Shown here: positions 16,256-24,930 of the stretch, one piece after another
Layout: the number at the start of each line of letters is the position of its first letter
Position numbering within the stretch: position 1 is the first letter of the stretch
NCBI GenBank assembly: GCA_030149525.1
Contig: JASBRJ010000062.1
Location: 1 to 35,645 of the forward strand
Direction of reading: 5' to 3'
Origin: a bacterium
GTDB taxonomy: Bacteria; Vulcanimicrobiota; Xenobia; Xenobiales; JADMJV01
DNA length: 35,645 nucleotides
Program-made: the position numbers and the translations under genes
The notes under the pieces: generated by a model
What the model was told of the DNA's origin: nothing
Databases searched by the model: none
Seen by the model: the letters and a program-made list of their open reading frames with translations, nothing else

Positions 16256-16714
16256 ATGAGGTATTTTTTTCTAGTTCTGATCCTGGCCGAGTGTGTACTA
16301 GCCTATCCTACTCGCACCAAGCCCATGACCTTCGGCGATTTTGGAGAGATCGTGCAGGCTTCTTACACCACCAAGCACGGCGGTTTACGAGTTGAGGCGG
16401 GCTCCTTACCTTTAGGACGTCTCACCGACGAAGGTTGGTCCAACGAGTATCCCTTGATCAAAAATATGGGACTGACCAAACAGAGTGTTCTCTCCCTAAC
16501 CTCCGCGCGTCCCACTACGATCGAGTCCGGGAAATTGACCCTGAAGTCGAGTGCGGGCAAGACGGTGACGATTCTGGTTCCTCGCCTGGTGGGGAAGTAC
16601 AAAGAGGGGCACTTTCTCTCAGACGGCAGCAAGCTTCCGGACGGTAGGCTTTACATTGGACGGGACAAAAAGCTGTACCTCGACAAGCAGTGTACAAAGC
16701 GAGTCAAGATCTGA
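16256..16714 (+). CDS. Small secreted protein of unknown function
   Basis: I do not recognise a family. The 152-aa reading from ATG 16256 begins with a good signal peptide (MRYFFLVLILAECVLA, cleavage before Y). The mature part is basic and mostly beta-like, with GKLTLKSSAGKTVTILVPRL and DGRLYIGRDKKLYLDKQ segments, and a single Cys near the C-terminus. A longer GTG start at 16232 would put charged residues before the signal peptide and is less likely. The ribosome-binding site is weak. It lies between the divergent antiporter and a lipoprotein gene 38 bp downstream that may be co-transcribed. Confidence 0.7.
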   Translation: MRYFFLVLILAECVLAYPTRTKPMTFGDFGEIVQASYTTKHGGLRVEAGSLPLGRLTDEGWSNEYPLIKNMGLTKQSVLSLTSARPTTIESGKLTLKSSAGKTVTILVPRLVGKYKEGHFLSDGSKLPDGRLYIGRDKKLYLDKQCTKRVKI

Positions 16715-16752
16715 CTCAAAAGAGTTAAGGTTTAATCAAAGGCAAAATCTGT

Positions 16753-18405
16753 ATGTTCCCGGAAGTCTTGAGAACTATGAGGAACATACGAAACTGCAAA
16801 GTCACCATTTTAGTGGTCGCCCTGGCCGCTCTTTTCTTCTCCGGCTGCAACAGAGGGCCTAAAGAAAAGGGCATCGAGGGGATGGCGGGGATGGTCCCGT
16901 CCAACGTCCTGGGTTTTATCGGATTAGATGTGCGCGATTCCAAGAATTGGAACGCCTTTCAGGAAGGCTACAAGCAGCATTCCGATCACCCGGAGTTGGA
17001 ATCCAAAGTAAAGACGTTGGATAGCCAACTCGGCTGTAAGACCGACGATCTGTTGGCGGGAGTTGAACCAGCGGGTTGGCTTGCGGTTCTTGATGGGGGC
17101 GGGAAAGGGCAGCCGTCCGATGCGGCGGCGGTCATGGCTTTCGTGGTTCGCGACAAGGCCCGAGCCGAAGCCTGTATCAAAGATCTCGCCCAGCAGGCCG
17201 AGCCCAAGGTAACCCAGTCCGGCGACCTGACTTTGAAAACCTATCCCAGAGGTTTTTCCGTGTGTTTCCACGGCGGATTCGTCTACCTGGGCACGAGTGA
17301 GGCCGGTCTAAAAGCCGTGATCGAGCACAAGGGTGAGAAGCTGAATCAGAAAGCTGAGTTTCTCGAGGCCCGAGGTCGGGTGGATAGCGGCAAGAGCGAT
17401 ATCTTTGGGTATGCTCCTATGGGAGAGGCCCTCAAACTTGTTACCCAAAGCCAGGCTGATCTGTCCACACTGGGCTATCTGGCGAGTGGGATCCATTCCG
17501 ATGGGTCGGAGAGAGTCCAGGTCTATATGTCGGTGAAAGATTCCGATTCGCCCCTGGGACAGGCCCTTCTGAAGTCTCCTGAAACCTCCGGTGATCTGGC
17601 CAGGGTTGTTCCCCAAGATTGGGTTTTCTTTATGATGAACCATCTGGGTTACCAATTTCGGGTGGGTGGAGAGATTTGTCGGACGAGTCCCGAGGGTCAA
17701 GAAGTTCTCGAAGAGATGTCGGTGGCTCTCTCCAATATCGACTCCAGTTTCGATGAGCTGGATAAGACTTTCACGGGGGAGATGGCTCTTGCGCTCGATT
17801 TGGAAGATTTTTTTAGCGGCATCCCTGAAACATCGCCGAACGGTACCCTCACCTTTGGCCTGAAAGACTTGAAGCTTTTCAATCAATTTTGGACGAAGCT
17901 TTGTAAGGCCGGGGGAATCTCTCCTCAAAGCACTGTCAAAAATGATGTGAGAATCGATAGCTTTAACGGGCTACCGAATCTGCTCATCGTCCAGTTGGAA
18001 GAGCCTCAACCTACTGCTGTTCTTGTCTTCGGGGCATCACCCATGGATGTTCTCGCCGAGATAACTGCGATAGAGGAGGGCAAATCACTGGCCGACTTGC
18101 CTGATGTTAAATCGTTGCTGAAACCTGCCAACTTTTTCACCCTGCGCTACCGTCTGGCCAAGACCATGAAACAACTGGCAGCGACCGGTCTGTTGGCTCT
18201 GTCACCCGAGGGCCAGGGGATCCAGGCGGCAATTCAGGGCGACAACGATGAGATGTGGAGCGGAGATATGTCTCTTCGGGTGGAGAACGACGGATTGCTG
18301 GCAGACGGCAACAAGGTCACCATGATGGTTGGGGGAGTGATGACCGGCGCGTTCATCTACGTGTATCTGGAGGACCAGGGAGCCTTACCTACTGAGGCCG
18401 AGTAG
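16753..18405 (+). CDS. Lipoprotein, DUF3352-like
   Basis: A 550-aa predicted lipoprotein. VTILVVALAALFFSGC is a signal peptide ending in a lipobox, with the lipidated Cys at residue 32 (residue 24 if ATG 16777 is used). The mature part has features of DUF3352: MVPSNVLGFIGLD near the start, a KTDDLLAGVEPAG segment, then alternating strands and helices, with AYVYL-like hydrophobic ends. No enzyme motif is seen. ATG 16753 has AAAGG ten bases upstream; ATG 16777 gives a more compact signal peptide. The role is unknown; envelope location is well supported. Confidence 0.75.
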   Translation: MFPEVLRTMRNIRNCKVTILVVALAALFFSGCNRGPKEKGIEGMAGMVPSNVLGFIGLDVRDSKNWNAFQEGYKQHSDHPELESKVKTLDSQLGCKTDDLLAGVEPAGWLAVLDGGGKGQPSDAAAVMAFVVRDKARAEACIKDLAQQAEPKVTQSGDLTLKTYPRGFSVCFHGGFVYLGTSEAGLKAVIEHKGEKLNQKAEFLEARGRVDSGKSDIFGYAPMGEALKLVTQSQADLSTLGYLASGIHSDGSERVQVYMSVKDSDSPLGQALLKSPETSGDLARVVPQDWVFFMMNHLGYQFRVGGEICRTSPEGQEVLEEMSVALSNIDSSFDELDKTFTGEMALALDLEDFFSGIPETSPNGTLTFGLKDLKLFNQFWTKLCKAGGISPQSTVKNDVRIDSFNGLPNLLIVQLEEPQPTAVLVFGASPMDVLAEITAIEEGKSLADLPDVKSLLKPANFFTLRYRLAKTMKQLAATGLLALSPEGQGIQAAIQGDNDEMWSGDMSLRVENDGLLADGNKVTMMVGGVMTGAFIYVYLEDQGALPTEAE

Positions 18406-18699
18406 TGCGTGGACCTCTCAGTTCGCCAGCCAGATGATAGAGACTTTCAGCCCTCAAGGAGCGAGAGCTGCGAGCCTTCACCAGAAGGCTCTTGACCGAC
18501 GTAGAGACAGCAAGTTGCGAAGGTGGCTGGGGCGTCTCTTTCCGGGCGGTAAGCATAGGAGGATGTAGGATCTGGTTTAGTCTTAAATGAGTGAATCTCA
18601 TACTCCAGGAGTTCGGTTCCAGTTTACACAGCTGTAACTTGTGGCGCCTTTCGCCAGCTTAATCTTAAGTAGCTGAATCCCTATTCGAAAGGCCCCTCC
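18406..18699. other. 294-bp intergenic region before the first subtilase
   Basis: No convincing gene. It holds an 8-bp perfect hairpin (18472-18491), an ATGAG/CTCAT repeat, TTACA/TGTAA arms around CAGC (18624-18637), and GGCG/CGCC arms (18643-18655). Several small inverted repeats in one gap could mark a regulated leader or regulator sites, but I cannot identify a known element. Confidence 0.4.
18472..18491 (+). terminator. Hairpin downstream of the DUF3352-like lipoprotein gene
   Basis: GAGCCTTC and GAAGGCTC form a perfect 8-bp stem with an ACCA loop, 67 bases after the lipoprotein stop. Only two T residues follow, so termination would be weak unless protein-assisted. Confidence 0.35.
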
Positions 18700-20643
18700 G
18701 TGAATATCTCCGCTCGCCAACCCTCCCGTGAACTTCTCCTCAGAGTAAAGAACGACGGTAGCTCCCAACAGCTGCTGAAGGAATACGATGCCGAGCTTGT
18801 GGAGCGTGTCGACGCCCCCAAGCTTGAAGGAGATATTCTTCATATCCGCCTTAAAGGAGATACCTCAGAGCAAGCGGCTTTGAAGAAGTTGCGGCAGGAT
18901 GCCCGCGTCATGCGAGCGGCTCCCAATACCCGGGTTCAGAAGATGGAGGGTCTCCCTGGGGATCTGAACTCGGAGTTGTGGGGCCTCCATAATACAGGGC
19001 AGGATAAGGGAACTCCCGATGCCGATATCGATGCTCCGGAGGCTTGGAGAATCACCACCGGCAAGCGGGAAGGTGGTCCTGTGATCGCTGTTATCGACAC
19101 CGGCGTTCAACTGGATCATCCTGATTTAGACGCTAACATTTGGACCAACCCCGGTGAGATTCCCGGAAACGGCATCGACGACGACGGAAACGGTGTCATC
19201 GACGACGTCCACGGCTTTGATGCGACTTTGAACAAAGCCTATGTCTCCACCAAGCATTCCCACGGCACCCACTGTGCCGGGACCATTGCCGCCGAGGCCA
19301 ATAACGATGAAGGTGTGGTGGGAGTGAATCATCACGCTCAGATTATGCCGATCAAGATTTTCCCCGACGATGGCGAATCCGCCACCGCTGCTACTATCAT
19401 CCGAGCCGCCCTCTACGCCGACAAGATGGGGGCTCGTATCACCTCGAACTCCTGGACCGGAGGCGGTTATAACCCCGTGGTCCGAGATGTGTTCGGCTCC
19501 TCGGATGCCTTTCATATCTTCGCTGCCGGAAACGACGCTACCAACAACGACGAAGTTCCCAGCTATCCCGCTTCTTTCAATCTCGATAACTCCGTGGTTG
19601 TGGCCGCAAGCGATCGCAACGATCAGTTAGGCTACTTCTCCAACTACGGCAAGAAGAGCGTGAACATCGCCGCTCCCGGCGTGGCTATCAAGTCCACGGT
19701 TCTCGATAGCAAGTACGCCACCTACAACGGTACCTCCATGGCGACTCCCCATGTGGCTGGAGTGGCCGGTCTGATAGCCTCGGAGTTTCCGGATATCAGC
19801 AACCAGCAGCTGAAAGACCGTCTTCTGTTCGGAAGCGACGCCAAGCCTCAATTCGCCGACAGAGTGAGCAGTGGTGGACGATTGAACGCCGCCAATTCCG
19901 TCTCTCGAGACGCTCTGCCGCCTGCTGCTCCTGCCGACTTCAAAGCCGGTGGAGGAGCCGCCACTGTGCGCATGCGATGGACTCCCACCGGCGACGACGG
20001 ATTCTGCGGTAAGCCGTCGGGTTACGAAGTGAAGTTCTCCGACACACCCATCACCGCCGAAAACTGGGACGAGATTCCTCTGCTGGAGAGCGGTCGGACC
20101 AATCCCGTGGACGGGCCGGAGACGAAGATGTACGATGTGGTTCCGTCGGCTTCGGGTAGAACCATGTACGCCGGTATCAAACTGGTGGACAAAGTGGGCA
20201 ACCGCAGTGAACTGAAGAGCTCCGAGGTGAAGTTGAGCCCGGGCACGGTTCGATATGAAGGTGGAGATTGGACGAAGACGGGTGAGTGGGATGGTCTCTC
20301 CACCAGGTCCTCCGGTTCACTCACCAGCCCGCCCATCGATATGTCCGGTCTGGGCGATGTGGCCATCCATGTGGAGAGCGATTACAACCTTGAGCCCCAC
20401 TACGATAGGGTCATTGTAGAAGCCAGAAGTATCGGTGCCGAAGCGTGGAGAGAAGCGATTCGAATGGACGGTGGACAGGCCAAAGGCAAAGTCTACCGAC
20501 TTCCCGTTCACTCCCTGGACGGCGGAGAGATGGAATTGCGCATCAGAACGGAGATCACCGGACCCGCCGGTGAAGGCGAGTTCACCTTGAAGCGAGTGGC
20601 TGTTTCCGGATACGGTGTGGGAACCCAGGAGCCTCTGGCCTAG
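18700..20643 (+). CDS. S8-family subtilisin-like serine peptidase with C-terminal accessory domains
   Basis: A 647-aa subtilase. Residues 8-85 resemble a propeptide (ELLLRVKNDGSSQQLLKEYD). The catalytic triad is intact: Asp in AVIDTGVQLDHP (about 131), His in HSHGTHCAGT (about 189), Ser in NGTSMATPHVAG (about 345), with oxyanion Asn in FAAGND (about 279). A calcium-binding-like loop, NGIDDDGNGVIDD, follows the Asp. After residue 400 come an FN3-like domain and a beta domain. GTG 18700 is the first possible start, because TAG lies ten codons upstream in frame. Despite the propeptide, no signal peptide is visible. It leads the cluster with TPR-CHAT and a second subtilase. Confidence 0.93.
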   Translation: MNISARQPSRELLLRVKNDGSSQQLLKEYDAELVERVDAPKLEGDILHIRLKGDTSEQAALKKLRQDARVMRAAPNTRVQKMEGLPGDLNSELWGLHNTGQDKGTPDADIDAPEAWRITTGKREGGPVIAVIDTGVQLDHPDLDANIWTNPGEIPGNGIDDDGNGVIDDVHGFDATLNKAYVSTKHSHGTHCAGTIAAEANNDEGVVGVNHHAQIMPIKIFPDDGESATAATIIRAALYADKMGARITSNSWTGGGYNPVVRDVFGSSDAFHIFAAGNDATNNDEVPSYPASFNLDNSVVVAASDRNDQLGYFSNYGKKSVNIAAPGVAIKSTVLDSKYATYNGTSMATPHVAGVAGLIASEFPDISNQQLKDRLLFGSDAKPQFADRVSSGGRLNAANSVSRDALPPAAPADFKAGGGAATVRMRWTPTGDDGFCGKPSGYEVKFSDTPITAENWDEIPLLESGRTNPVDGPETKMYDVVPSASGRTMYAGIKLVDKVGNRSELKSSEVKLSPGTVRYEGGDWTKTGEWDGLSTRSSGSLTSPPIDMSGLGDVAIHVESDYNLEPHYDRVIVEARSIGAEAWREAIRMDGGQAKGKVYRLPVHSLDGGEMELRIRTEITGPAGEGEFTLKRVAVSGYGVGTQEPLA

Positions 20644-20682
20644 AAGCGAGGACCTCCCCCCTGAGAGCAGAACCCACTCAAA

Positions 20683-23496
20683 GTGGAGCTTCAAGCCAAA
20701 AAAGCCATATTGCACCTTCTTCTTTTGGGATCCCTGGTGGGGGGCGCCTTTGCCCAGAGTCGGGAAGAGTCGAACGCTAGGTGTTGGGATTTGTACGAAA
20801 AGGCTCAATATCAGCAAGGTCTTGAATTGGTGCAAGGGTCGCTTGAGGCCAATCCGACCGAAGATCTGGTGGCGGCCGAGAGTCATCATGTGATGGGGGA
20901 ATTGTTGTTCGGGTTGGCCCGCTATGACGATGCCATCAAGGCATATACTCGAGCTTTGGAGATTCGGAGAGCGAAGTTGCCGGGGGACGACCCGCTCATC
21001 GCTCAGACCCTGGTGGACCTGGGTCTACCTCACAAGAAGCTGGGGGATTTTAAAAAGGCGCGTCAGTTTTACGATGAGGCTCTCGCGTTGGCCGAGAAGA
21101 ATTTTCCCAAGCATGCCACAACCGCTCGAATTCACAATAATCTCGGAGCTCTTTTGGACATGGAAGGCTTTGTTCGGAGTGCTGAAAAGCACTATCAGAA
21201 AGCCCTGGATCTGAAAAGAGAGTTAGGGGAGGGGCCGGTCAGTCTGGCGGCGACCCTGTCGAATCTGGGAGAGGTCAGTCGACGGCAAGAGCGCTTGGAT
21301 AAGGCTACCGAGTACTTTTCTCAAGCCCTTAAGCTCCGTGAGAAATCACTCGGTCCGGAGCATCCCGACACTCTGATCAGTCGACAGAATTTAGCTGTCA
21401 TCCAAATGTCTCTGGGTCAGTGGGACACTGCGAAAGCCAGTCTCGAGCAATGCCTTGAAGGAACGAAGAAGGCGGTCGGATTGGAGCATCCTAAAACGGC
21501 CACTCTCTTGGCCAGCCTATCTGTGCTTCACTCGCGTCGATATGACGAGTTGAAGGAAAAGAGTGATCTGGAGCAGTCGACCGTTTACCGCGAAGAGGAG
21601 CTTCGGATACGGAGAAAAGTCCAGCCGAAAAGTCCGCTTACGTCCGATTCCATTCTGGAGTTAGCTCTACTTCGACAGAAGCAAGGTCAGCAGAATGAGG
21701 CGGTCGCTCTTATGAGCACAGCTCTTCATAATCGTGCAGGTCAGTCTCAGTCGAACCTGTTGGCCAGGCTCTCTTACCTTATGGCTGATTCATGCTTGAG
21801 TGAGGGAGAGCTCGACGACGCACTCAAGCATGCGCGCAATAGCCTGACTCTCTACAGTCATACCACCGGTTTCAAGAGCATTTCGGCGCTCAATGCTGTG
21901 ATTCTCTACGGACGCATACAGATAGCCAGGCAAGACAAGGAGAAGTCTTGGAGCGCGACCAGCAATTTCCTGAGGTATTATGAGGAAAACGTGGCCGAAG
22001 TTTTCAGCTTCGCCTCTGAGAGTCAGCGGCTCGGTTATGTGAACAACGTACCGGTTTATAAGTTGGTCTCCCTCTACGGAAATGCACCGCTGATGGCCCG
22101 CACCGTCCTTCGGCACAAAGGGCTGGTTCTCGATTCTCTCTTGGAAGACATGGATTTGGCCCGAATGGACCCCGAGTCGGCCACTGTGGCTCTGAGGCTT
22201 CAAGAGATCGGCGAGGAGTTGGTCCGGCTGGAAATGGCAGGAGAAAAATCCGCTCGACTCACCGCTCTTCGCCAAGAGTTCGGGGAGCTTCAGGGGAAGC
22301 TTGCCCGTCCCTTTGCTCAGCGAACCAGGCGCGCGCTTCAGGTTGAGCCCTGGGAGGTTCAAAAGAAGATTCCCCAGGGGGCCAGGTTGGTTGAGTACGT
22401 CCTCATCGATAACAGTGAGTATGGCGCGGTGATTCTGTCCAGGGACGATATCCGATGGGTTCCCCTCGGTCCGGTGACTCCTATCCACTCCGCCCTGGCC
22501 GATGCCCGGCGATCTTTGAAGAGATTCGATAGAGGCTTGGAAAGTGACCTCAAGAGACTCTATCAGCTTGTTTGGGCTCCTCTCGTGCCTGCCCTGGGTG
22601 AGAGCCGGCGGGTTATTGTGAGCCCGGACGGCCGGCTCAACTTTGTGAGCTTTGCCACTCTCCTGACCCCTGAGGGCAAATTTTTGATCGAAGATTTCAG
22701 CCTTGAGTATGTGGCCAGCGGGAGAGACCTTCTGAATCCATCTAAAGCCCACCGTCAGGATGCTCGTCTCATCGGCAACGTGGCTTTCGGAGAGCCCGCA
22801 AAGCAGACTCCGGTGGCCAGGGATCGAGGCTTCGTTTCCCTCAACTTGAGCCCACTCCCCGGCACGGAAGAAGAGTGCCGAAAGTTGGGTGGGCTTCTGG
22901 AGACGCAAAATTGGAGACAGCATTTCAGCAGCGGCGAACAAGCCAGCGAAAGCCTGGTTCGCGATTTTCAGTCACCTGGGATTCTTCATCTGGCCACCCA
23001 CGGTTTCTTCCTTCCCAAGGGAGAGCGGGGCCTGGAGAACCCCATGCTTCGAAGCGGACTTGCCCTGGCCGGTTCGGCTTCGAGTATAAAGAGCCGCCTC
23101 GCCGGAGGCGCTCCCGCTCCTGATGGCGACGGTCTGCTCACCGCTGAAGAGGTAGGTCGCCTGGAACTCCAAGAGACCTGGTTGGTTTGCCTGTCCTCCT
23201 GTGAAACAGGTCTGGGCGAGGTGGTCGAAGGGGAGGGCGTCCTGGGCTTGCGACGAGGTTTTATTCGCTCGGGGGCCCAGAACCTCATGCTCACTTTGTG
23301 GCCTATCGACGACACTCAGACCGCTGATTTCATGGTAGATTTTTATGGAGCCTGTTTGGAGAGTCGTTCTCCCGGACGGGCGCTCAACAAGGTTCAGCGA
23401 GACTGGCTGGTTCGTTTGAGAGACGAGGACGGTTTGGCTCAGGCCGTGTTTGTGGCAGGGCCCTTCATTCTCACAGCTCAGGTCGATCTGCAATAA
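20683..23496 (+). CDS. Exported TPR-CHAT protein (caspase-like protease domain)
   Basis: A 937-aa protein. Residues 1-25 form a signal peptide (ILHLLLLGSLVGGAFA, then QS). Several TPR repeats span about residues 60-300 (YDDAIKAYTRALEIR; FKKARQFYDEALALAEK; SAEKHYQKALDLKRELG; LDKATEYFSQALKLREK), and a helical linker reaches about 600. The C-terminus is a CHAT domain, a caspase-fold peptidase: catalytic His773 in LHLATHGFF and Cys840 in LSSCETGLGE, with GAQNLMLTLWPIDD after them. The full dyad suggests activity. Start is GTG 20683, placing the signal peptide correctly. It lies 39 bp after one subtilase gene and 41 bp before another. Confidence 0.92.
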   Translation: MELQAKKAILHLLLLGSLVGGAFAQSREESNARCWDLYEKAQYQQGLELVQGSLEANPTEDLVAAESHHVMGELLFGLARYDDAIKAYTRALEIRRAKLPGDDPLIAQTLVDLGLPHKKLGDFKKARQFYDEALALAEKNFPKHATTARIHNNLGALLDMEGFVRSAEKHYQKALDLKRELGEGPVSLAATLSNLGEVSRRQERLDKATEYFSQALKLREKSLGPEHPDTLISRQNLAVIQMSLGQWDTAKASLEQCLEGTKKAVGLEHPKTATLLASLSVLHSRRYDELKEKSDLEQSTVYREEELRIRRKVQPKSPLTSDSILELALLRQKQGQQNEAVALMSTALHNRAGQSQSNLLARLSYLMADSCLSEGELDDALKHARNSLTLYSHTTGFKSISALNAVILYGRIQIARQDKEKSWSATSNFLRYYEENVAEVFSFASESQRLGYVNNVPVYKLVSLYGNAPLMARTVLRHKGLVLDSLLEDMDLARMDPESATVALRLQEIGEELVRLEMAGEKSARLTALRQEFGELQGKLARPFAQRTRRALQVEPWEVQKKIPQGARLVEYVLIDNSEYGAVILSRDDIRWVPLGPVTPIHSALADARRSLKRFDRGLESDLKRLYQLVWAPLVPALGESRRVIVSPDGRLNFVSFATLLTPEGKFLIEDFSLEYVASGRDLLNPSKAHRQDARLIGNVAFGEPAKQTPVARDRGFVSLNLSPLPGTEEECRKLGGLLETQNWRQHFSSGEQASESLVRDFQSPGILHLATHGFFLPKGERGLENPMLRSGLALAGSASSIKSRLAGGAPAPDGDGLLTAEEVGRLELQETWLVCLSSCETGLGEVVEGEGVLGLRRGFIRSGAQNLMLTLWPIDDTQTADFMVDFYGACLESRSPGRALNKVQRDWLVRLRDEDGLAQAVFVAGPFILTAQVDLQ

Positions 23497-23537
23497 CCTT
23501 TCAGACCCCTTTCAGGCCACTCATCTAAGATAAGACC

Positions 23538-24917
23538 ATGCAGCTCAATTCTCAACTCAAAAAGAATCCATTCAACCCTTCCCTGAAACGTATGGAACGG
23601 CCGACCGATTCGATTGGTGAGTTGGAAACGACCGGTGAAGGCGTTGGGGTGGCCGTCTTCGATTCTGGTATCTTTCCTCACCCAACCATCGACGATAATC
23701 TTGTGGCCGCAGTGACGTTCGGCAAAACCTCTCACGGTCCCGACACCGACAAGAAGGGTCATGGAACCGCCACGGCCGCGGTGATTGCCGGCACCGGTAA
23801 GGGGTCGAACGGTCAGATCAAAGGAGTTGCACCCGGGGCCAAGCTGATCAACGTTCAGGTTCTCACCGAAGAGAAGGGCCAGGATATCGTTGACGGTTAC
23901 TCATCGTTTCTCGGCGCCATCGACTGGACCATTGCCAACAAGGACAAATTCAACATTCGAGTGATCAATATCTCCGGCGGATATTCTCTCATTCCCAAAC
24001 AGGACGAGAACGGCCAAATTTCAAGTTTCATCGATCCCTTCGGGACCTCCATCAAAAAGGCTATCGACGCCGGTATCGTGGTCGTAGCGGCCGCCGGCAA
24101 CGACGGCCCGGGTCCGGGAACTGTTCTGCGCACTCCAAACCACAATCCTAACGTCATTACCGTAGGGGCCCTCGACACGAAAGGGACCCAGGATGACTTT
24201 TCCGATGATACGGTAGCCGGCTTCTCCAGCCGCGGCCCTACGCTGGCAGGAGACCAGAAGCCCGATCTGGTTGCCTCCGGAGTCGCCATAATGTCGGCCC
24301 TGGCACCCAACTCAGAGGCGGCTCGCAACAACCAGGCGAAAATCGACAATTTTGAAAAGGTCAAAAACCTCTCCGATCAGGAGGTCCTCCCGTATATTCA
24401 GTCTGAGAGAGAGGCCAAGCGTCTCAGTGCGGAGAGTCTCAGCGAGGCCGTTCCCTCCATCCTTCCGGTGCTGCCGGAGAAGTTTCAAGCCTTCATTGCC
24501 AGTCGGGAGCCCAAAGTACAAGCCATGATGGCTCTGTCTACCCTGGAGAAGCTAACGGCCAAAGGCGCCGTGGACACGGAGAGTGAGGCTTTCAAGAGCG
24601 CCCTTCAGGGGGTGCGCCGTGTTCTGGAAGACAAACTAGAGCCGCAGCCTACGGCGGGTTTCCTGGATAACGGGGAGGCGGCGTTCCTCGGCTGGGACGG
24701 CACCTCGTTCTCTGCTCCCATCGTCTCAGGCGTCATCGCCCATATGTTTGAGGCCAATCCAAATCTTACGCCCGCTCAAGTGAAAGAGATTCTGACCAGC
24801 ACGGCAAGGCCCGTTCCCAACGCCGACCCCACAGCGGTGGGAGCAGGCGCTCTGGATGCCCGGGCGGCGGTGGCCAAAGCACGCGCCCTGTCGGAAAACG
24901 TGATCGCCAACGACTGA
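23538..24917 (+). CDS. S8-family subtilisin-like serine peptidase with a large internal insertion
   Basis: A 459-aa subtilase lacking both signal peptide and propeptide; the catalytic domain begins within 40 residues. Asp42 (AVFDSGIFPHP), His75 (KKGHGTATAAV), Asn188 (AAAGNDG) and Ser390 (DGTSFSAPIVSG) are all present. About 120 residues are inserted between SGVAIMSALAP (about 252) and the nucleophile region. The insert is largely helical and charged (EAARNNQAKIDNFEKVKNLS; YIQSEREAKRLSAESLSE). Simple subtilases have only a short loop there, so this may be a regulatory or binding element. ATG 23538 has only a weak ribosome-binding site. The next gene starts 13 bases after the stop. Confidence 0.93.
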   Translation: MQLNSQLKKNPFNPSLKRMERPTDSIGELETTGEGVGVAVFDSGIFPHPTIDDNLVAAVTFGKTSHGPDTDKKGHGTATAAVIAGTGKGSNGQIKGVAPGAKLINVQVLTEEKGQDIVDGYSSFLGAIDWTIANKDKFNIRVINISGGYSLIPKQDENGQISSFIDPFGTSIKKAIDAGIVVVAAAGNDGPGPGTVLRTPNHNPNVITVGALDTKGTQDDFSDDTVAGFSSRGPTLAGDQKPDLVASGVAIMSALAPNSEAARNNQAKIDNFEKVKNLSDQEVLPYIQSEREAKRLSAESLSEAVPSILPVLPEKFQAFIASREPKVQAMMALSTLEKLTAKGAVDTESEAFKSALQGVRRVLEDKLEPQPTAGFLDNGEAAFLGWDGTSFSAPIVSGVIAHMFEANPNLTPAQVKEILTSTARPVPNADPTAVGAGALDARAAVAKARALSENVIAND

Positions 24918-24930
24918 ACGGGGGGCTGAA

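Noticed and set aside
21790-22941. 383-aa open frame on the minus strand
   Set aside because: It lies opposite the TPR-CHAT gene; the protein looks like a reverse-frame artefact.
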